This document shows, piece after piece, positions 60,557 to 64,000 of a stretch of DNA of 64,000 bases. Below the pieces are notes generated by a model. That model saw only the letters and a list, made by a program, of their open reading frames with translations. It did not search any database and was not told where the DNA came from. Position numbers and translations under genes: made by a program. Within the stretch, counting starts at the first letter, position 1; each line of letters begins with the position of its first letter. The DNA lies in NCBI GenBank assembly GCA_033283175.1, contig JAWMQM010000003.1, forward strand, positions 496,001 to 560,000, given 5' to 3'. Source of the stretch: Pseudomaricurvus sp033283175. GTDB lineage: Bacteria > Pseudomonadota > Gammaproteobacteria > Pseudomonadales > Cellvibrionaceae.

Positions 60557-61753
60557 ATGAGCGGTGCAGAACTCTACTACGATCAGTACAGTTACGAGAT
60601 CGATGATAATCCCTACGCCATCTGGAAGCGCCTGCGTGACGAAGCGCCGGTGTGGCGCAACGAGAAGTACAACTACTGGGTACTGAGTCGTTACGAAGAC
60701 GTGCAGAAAGCCTCCATGGACTGGCAGACCTTCAGCTCCGCCTGGGGTACCGTGCTGGAACTGATGTCCGAGAACCCGGGCGATACCAGCCTGATGATCA
60801 ACAACGATCCTCCCTATCACGATCAGCTGCGCAAGGTGGTTGCCCCCCGCTTTTCCCCGGCCAAGATCGCCGTACTGGAAGCGGATATTCGCGAGATTGT
60901 GAGAGGTCACTTGCAGCCGCTGGAGGGCAGGGACAGTTTCGACTTTATCCAGGACTTCGGTCGCTGGATCCCCATGGATGTGATCAGTCACCTGCTGGGT
61001 ATTCCCCACGAAGATCGCCGCCAGATCAACCAGTGGGCCGATGATTCCCTCAGCCGCGACGAAAACGGCGGTTTTACCGAGCGTGGTATTAACGCCATCG
61101 GCAAAACCATGGAGTACATGGGCAAGGTGCTGGCGGATCGCAAGGCCAACCCCTGCGGTGACTTCCTGTCCGAGCTGGCGCACGCCGACCTGACCCTGGA
61201 AGACGGCTCCACCCGTCCGTTCAGCGAAGACGAAAGCACCATGTTTATGTTGCTGCTGGCCTCAGCCGGTAACGAAACCGTGGCGCGTCTGCTGAGCAAC
61301 GCCGGCGTGCTGTTTGCCAAACACCCGGATCAGCGGCAGAAGCTGCGCGATGACCCCAGCCTGATTCCCCGCGCCATTGAAGAGTTACTGCGCTTCGAGC
61401 CGCCATCGCCCATTCAGTTCCGCCGTGTGACCAAAGACATCGAGATGCACGGTGTGACCATGAAAGCGGGCGACAACGTGGCGCTGCTCACCGCCGCCGC
61501 CAACCGCGATGATCGTCAGTGGGAGAACCCGGAAGAGTTTAATATCGAGCGGGCGCCCAAGCGTCACGTGGGTCTGGGTTACGGCACCCACACCTGCCTC
61601 GGCGCCTCGCTGGCACGTCTGGAGTCTAAAATAGCTCTGGAAGAGGTGTTGAAGCGCATTCCGGATTGGGATGTGGAATCCGATAAGCTGGTACGGGTGC
61701 GTACCAGTACCGTGCGTGGCTATTCGCACGTGCCTATTGTCCTTAAAAAGTAA
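60557..61753 (+). CDS. Cytochrome P450 no. 5
   Basis: A 398-residue soluble P450. I-helix SAGNETVAR (with conserved Thr), E-x-x-R in EELLRFE, heme loop LGYGTHTCLGASLA where the usual first Phe is Leu. Start ATG 60557 behind GCAGGAGG. It is followed by an enoyl-CoA hydratase gene and then the convergent ferredoxin gene, its probable redox partner. The N-terminus YYDQYSYEIDDNPYAIWKRL is typical of class I P450s acting on sterols and terpenoids, though this does not fix a family. Confidence 0.95.
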   Translation: MSGAELYYDQYSYEIDDNPYAIWKRLRDEAPVWRNEKYNYWVLSRYEDVQKASMDWQTFSSAWGTVLELMSENPGDTSLMINNDPPYHDQLRKVVAPRFSPAKIAVLEADIREIVRGHLQPLEGRDSFDFIQDFGRWIPMDVISHLLGIPHEDRRQINQWADDSLSRDENGGFTERGINAIGKTMEYMGKVLADRKANPCGDFLSELAHADLTLEDGSTRPFSEDESTMFMLLLASAGNETVARLLSNAGVLFAKHPDQRQKLRDDPSLIPRAIEELLRFEPPSPIQFRRVTKDIEMHGVTMKAGDNVALLTAAANRDDRQWENPEEFNIERAPKRHVGLGYGTHTCLGASLARLESKIALEEVLKRIPDWDVESDKLVRVRTSTVRGYSHVPIVLKK

Positions 61754-61881
61754 GCCAGCCCGGTGTTTTTAAAAATAAGCAGGCCCGGTAATAGTTGAGT
61801 TTCTGTGTTAAGCGGCGCATCGCAGGTTAATGCGCCGCGCCTATTTTCCCGCCGTCAAACCCGGGACAGGAGAGAGTTTTT

Positions 61882-62703
61882 ATGAGTGATATGGTGTTGT
61901 ATGAAGCCCGTGACGGGATTGCGTTTATTACCCTTAACCGGCCCGAAGTGCACAACGCCCAGAGCCCGGAATTGCTGGAAATTCTGGATGGCTACTGGAC
62001 CCGGGCTGCCAAGGATAATTCGGTAAAAGTCATTCTGCTGCGGGCCAATGGCAAGCACTTCTCTGCCGGCCACGACCTGTCCGTACCGGAAGACAAGAAG
62101 GATGTGTTCTCCAGTTTTGACTACGAGACCCGCGGCATTACCGGTCAGTACCTGTGGGAGCAGTCTCACTATTTTGAGTACAGCCGCCGTTGGCGCAACA
62201 ATCCCAAGCCCTCCATTGCCGCCGTACAGGGCGCCTGTATCGCCGCTGGCCTGATGCTGGCCTGGCCCTGTGACCTGATCGTCGCTGCCGACAACGCCTG
62301 GTTCAGTGATCCCACCATTATGATGGGCATCGCCGGTGTGGAGTATCACGGTCACACCTGGGAGCTGGGCCCCCGTAAGGCCAAGCAGATGCTGTTCACG
62401 GCCGATAAGATCAAGGCGCTGGAAGCGGAAAAGCTGGGTATGGTCAACGAAGTGGTGCCTGCTGAGGAGCTGGCCGGGTTTTCCGAAGCCCTGGCCCGGA
62501 AAATCGCCGAGCAGGATATGTTTTCGCTGATGATGGCCAAGCGTGTGGTCAATCAGACCATGGACACCATGGGCCAGCCGGCGGCTCTGCAGTCGGCGTT
62601 TGACCTGCATGAATTCCAGCATGCCCAGTGTATTGCGCTGTCCAAAGGCCAGACCGCGGTGTTGACCCGGGATGTGTCGAAGCTGAAAAAGAACAATCAG
62701 TAA
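61882..62703 (+). CDS. Enoyl-CoA hydratase/isomerase (crotonase family)
   Basis: A 273-residue crotonase. Oxyanion-hole segments are GKHFSAGHDLS and QGACIAAGLML. FSDPTIMMGIAGVEYHGHTWE covers the usual active-site helix, where a Glu (E) lies at GVEYHG. Reactions in the family include hydration, isomerisation and retro-Dieckmann C-C cleavage. It follows P450 no. 5 by about 130 bp and ends in a strong bidirectional terminator. The long 128-bp leader has GGACAGGAGAG just ahead of the start. Confidence 0.9.
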   Translation: MSDMVLYEARDGIAFITLNRPEVHNAQSPELLEILDGYWTRAAKDNSVKVILLRANGKHFSAGHDLSVPEDKKDVFSSFDYETRGITGQYLWEQSHYFEYSRRWRNNPKPSIAAVQGACIAAGLMLAWPCDLIVAADNAWFSDPTIMMGIAGVEYHGHTWELGPRKAKQMLFTADKIKALEAEKLGMVNEVVPAEELAGFSEALARKIAEQDMFSLMMAKRVVNQTMDTMGQPAALQSAFDLHEFQHAQCIALSKGQTAVLTRDVSKLKKNNQ

Positions 62704-62748
62704 AGAGGGCGGTGACTGCCCGAGCATTTTTAGCGGGCAACAATGCCC

Positions 62749-62790
62749 ACCAACAAAAAGCCCGGATATCAATCCGGGCTTTTTGTTGGT
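62749..62790. terminator. Bidirectional terminator between hydratase and ferredoxin genes
   Basis: ACCAACAAAAAGCCCGGAT and ATCCGGGCTTTTTGTTGGT form an almost perfect 19-bp stem with a 4-nt loop. T-tracts and A-tracts on both sides allow termination in either direction between these convergent genes. Confidence 0.92.
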
Positions 62791-62802
62791 CGCTTCGTTA
62801 AT

Positions 62803-63123
62803 TCAGTATTGGGACTCGGGCAGTTTCACCACCATGCCTTCCAGCGCTTCGGTCACCTGCACCTGACAACCGAGACGGCTGTTGGGCTGCGGGTCGATGG
62901 CAAAATCGATCATAGACAGTTCCACATCTTCCGCAGCCGGAATCTTGTCCTTGTAGCCGTCGTCGATGTAGCAGTGACAGGTGGCACAGCTGCAGGCGCC
63001 ACCACAGTCGCCCTGGATACCATCCACGGCATTATCCACCGCTGCGGTCATGAGCGTAGTACCCACCTCCACATCCAAGGTCTTCTCGACGCCATCTGGT
63101 TGGATAAATGTGATCATGACCAT
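62803..63123 (-). CDS. [2Fe-2S] ferredoxin, putidaredoxin/adrenodoxin type
   Basis: A 106-residue protein. Cluster ligands C40, C46, C49 and C86 follow the C-x5-C-x2-C...C pattern of vertebrate-type ferredoxins (GDCGGACSCATC). ATG 63123 has AGAGGAA at good spacing. Such ferredoxins carry electrons from an NAD(P)H-dependent reductase to class I P450s. It is the only electron carrier seen for five P450s, and no ferredoxin reductase gene is in the window. The promoter region carries a TTGACATATAGTCAG dyad. Confidence 0.95.
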   Translation of the reverse strand: MVMITFIQPDGVEKTLDVEVGTTLMTAAVDNAVDGIQGDCGGACSCATCHCYIDDGYKDKIPAAEDVELSMIDFAIDPQPNSRLGCQVQVTEALEGMVVKLPESQY

Positions 63124-63190
63124 TATCGTAATTTCCTCTGCCTGCTGAGTGTGTTGGGGGGTGACTGGTGAGCCAGTTACAACCTAAAAA

Positions 63191-63205
63191 TTGACATATA
63201 GTCAG
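63191..63205. promoter_or_regulatory. Operator TTGACATATAGTCAG between ferredoxin and the SDR at 63332
   Basis: A 15-bp dyad with one mismatch, 68 bp from the ferredoxin start and 127 bp from the SDR start. Its minus-strand reading TGACTATATGTCAATTTT is identical over 18 nt to the site at 51128. It is likely bound by the same regulator and may control both divergent genes. Confidence 0.75.
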
Positions 63206-63331
63206 TAATTTTAGAGTATAAACCCATCCCCCGGGCGTTCCTAGTGCATTGAAGCTTCTTTACAGTCAATGGCTTTTGTCAACAGCATCAGTGCGGTGGG
63301 CCTCTGACTATCAATGAATTTTGGGCTGTGT

Positions 63332-64000
63332 ATGGATTTGCTGGGTTATAACAATAAAAATGTCGTCGTCACTGGATGTGCCTCGGGTATCGGTCTCGCT
63401 ACCACCATTTTGCTGACCGAGCTAGGAGCGCGGGTCACCGGTGTGGATCGTCATCAACCTGAGAGAACTGCCGGTCAATTTGTGCAGGCAGATTTTCTGC
63501 AACGCGACAGTATCGACGCTGCTTTGCAGAAGCTGCCGGATTCTGTGGATGCACTGTTTAATTGTGCGGGGCTGGGCCCCTCGCTGGCGGACGAGCTGGT
63601 GCTGCAGGTAAATCTGTTTGGCACCCGTTATTTTACCGAGAGCGTGATTCCGCGGATGGGGCCCGGGAGTGCTATTGCCAGTATTGCCTCCATTGGCGGT
63701 GCGGGCTGGCCCGACCATGTTTCGGCCCTGCTGGAGTTTCTGGAGCTGCAGGACACAGACGAGGCCCTCAACTGGTATCAGCACCACAAGCACCTGGCGC
63801 CCAATGCCTACTCCTTTTCCAAAGAGGCACTGGTGGTGTGGACCAAGCGGCGGGCACCGGATTTGATCCGGCAGGGCATCCGCATTAACTGCACCAGCCC
63901 CGGCACGACACGTACGCCAATGCTGGATGTCATTGAGGGTAATATTGGTGCTAAAGGCGTCGATGTGGCGAGTCAGCCCATGGGGCGTTGCAGTACGCCG
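63332..64000 (+). CDS. 3-alpha-hydroxysteroid-dehydrogenase-like SDR (truncated by window end)
   Basis: From ATG 63332 the frame is open to the edge (223 codons). TGCASGIGLATTILL at the N-terminus, NCAGLG, and Y-x-x-x-K in NAYSFSKEAL. The insertion VSALLEFLELQDTDEALNWY and the segment NCTSPGTTRTPML match the layout of Comamonas-type 3-alpha-HSD/carbonyl reductase, in which a helical stretch precedes the catalytic Tyr. The C-terminus (about 30 residues) is missing. It would oxidise or reduce a 3-hydroxy/keto group of a steroid-like compound. The assignment to steroids is by resemblance only. Confidence 0.85.
   Translation, partial: MDLLGYNNKNVVVTGCASGIGLATTILLTELGARVTGVDRHQPERTAGQFVQADFLQRDSIDAALQKLPDSVDALFNCAGLGPSLADELVLQVNLFGTRYFTESVIPRMGPGSAIASIASIGGAGWPDHVSALLEFLELQDTDEALNWYQHHKHLAPNAYSFSKEALVVWTKRRAPDLIRQGIRINCTSPGTTRTPMLDVIEGNIGAKGVDVASQPMGRCSTP

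Overview
The window looks like the chromosome of an aerobic Gram-negative bacterium, most likely a marine gammaproteobacterium. It has a TonB-dependent outer-membrane receptor, Shine-Dalgarno-led tightly packed operons and roughly 55-65% GC coding DNA with many GTG starts. The genus cannot be fixed from the sequence alone. Two unrelated regions meet at a tRNA 3' fragment at about 7.2 kb.

Region 1 (1-7249) is the int-proximal end of an integrated genomic island that continues beyond the left edge. Right to left it carries a P4-type tyrosine integrase, an uncharacterised protein overlapping it, a PD-(D/E)XK nuclease-like protein, an unknown Cys-containing protein on the opposite strand, an AlpA-like regulator, a 325-bp array of 11-bp GC-rich repeats, a P-loop replication-type ATPase, a Nudix hydrolase and the start of a ScoMcrA-type SRA protein (putative type IV restriction enzyme). 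The integrase, AlpA and primase-like ATPase order with a defence cargo resembles phage satellites (PICI/P4-like).

Region 2 (7250-64000) is one very large oxidative catabolic cluster. A ten-gene minus-strand operon (18973 down to 7331) encodes a DUF35 protein, an Ltp2-like aldolase/thiolase, an acyl-CoA synthetase, a MaoC hydratase, an MFE-2-like SDR, two P450s, a GMC oxidoreductase, an alpha-hydroxy-acid oxidase and a cyclase-family hydrolase. It diverges from a seven-gene plus-strand operon (19204-27309) for a luciferase-like oxidoreductase, an APH-type phosphotransferase, a sulfotransferase, a double NTF2-like protein, a CrtC/AttH-like protein, an alcohol dehydrogenase and an aldehyde dehydrogenase. 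Then follow a MAPEG protein, a TonB receptor, a third P450, a TetR regulator, transporters, two PhyH oxygenases, a cupin, a progesterone-5-beta-reductase-like SDR, a fourth P450, an HpcH aldolase, a GlcD-like oxidase, an SMP-30 protein and a second TetR. The right end has a second thiolase/DUF35 pair, a second cyclase, a Baeyer-Villiger monooxygenase, a paired small/large acyl-CoA dehydrogenase, a fifth P450, an enoyl-CoA hydratase, a [2Fe-2S] ferredoxin and a truncated 3-alpha-hydroxysteroid-dehydrogenase-like SDR.

Taken together, region 2 encodes import (TonB receptor, MFS), activation by hydroxylation (five P450s, ferredoxin), oxidation to acid, CoA ligation (three ligases), a heteromeric acyl-CoA dehydrogenase, hydration, dehydrogenation and retro-aldol cleavage by Ltp2/DUF35. 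That logic is known from steroid side-chain degradation, so the inferred substrate is a steroid or another polycyclic isoprenoid. No steroid-ring-opening genes (KshA, HsaC type) are in the window. Two candidate operator motifs tie the operons together: a CGAAA-N8-TTTCG dyad upstream of three operons or genes near TetR 1, and a TGAC-N5-GTCA dyad at four or five promoters in the right half.
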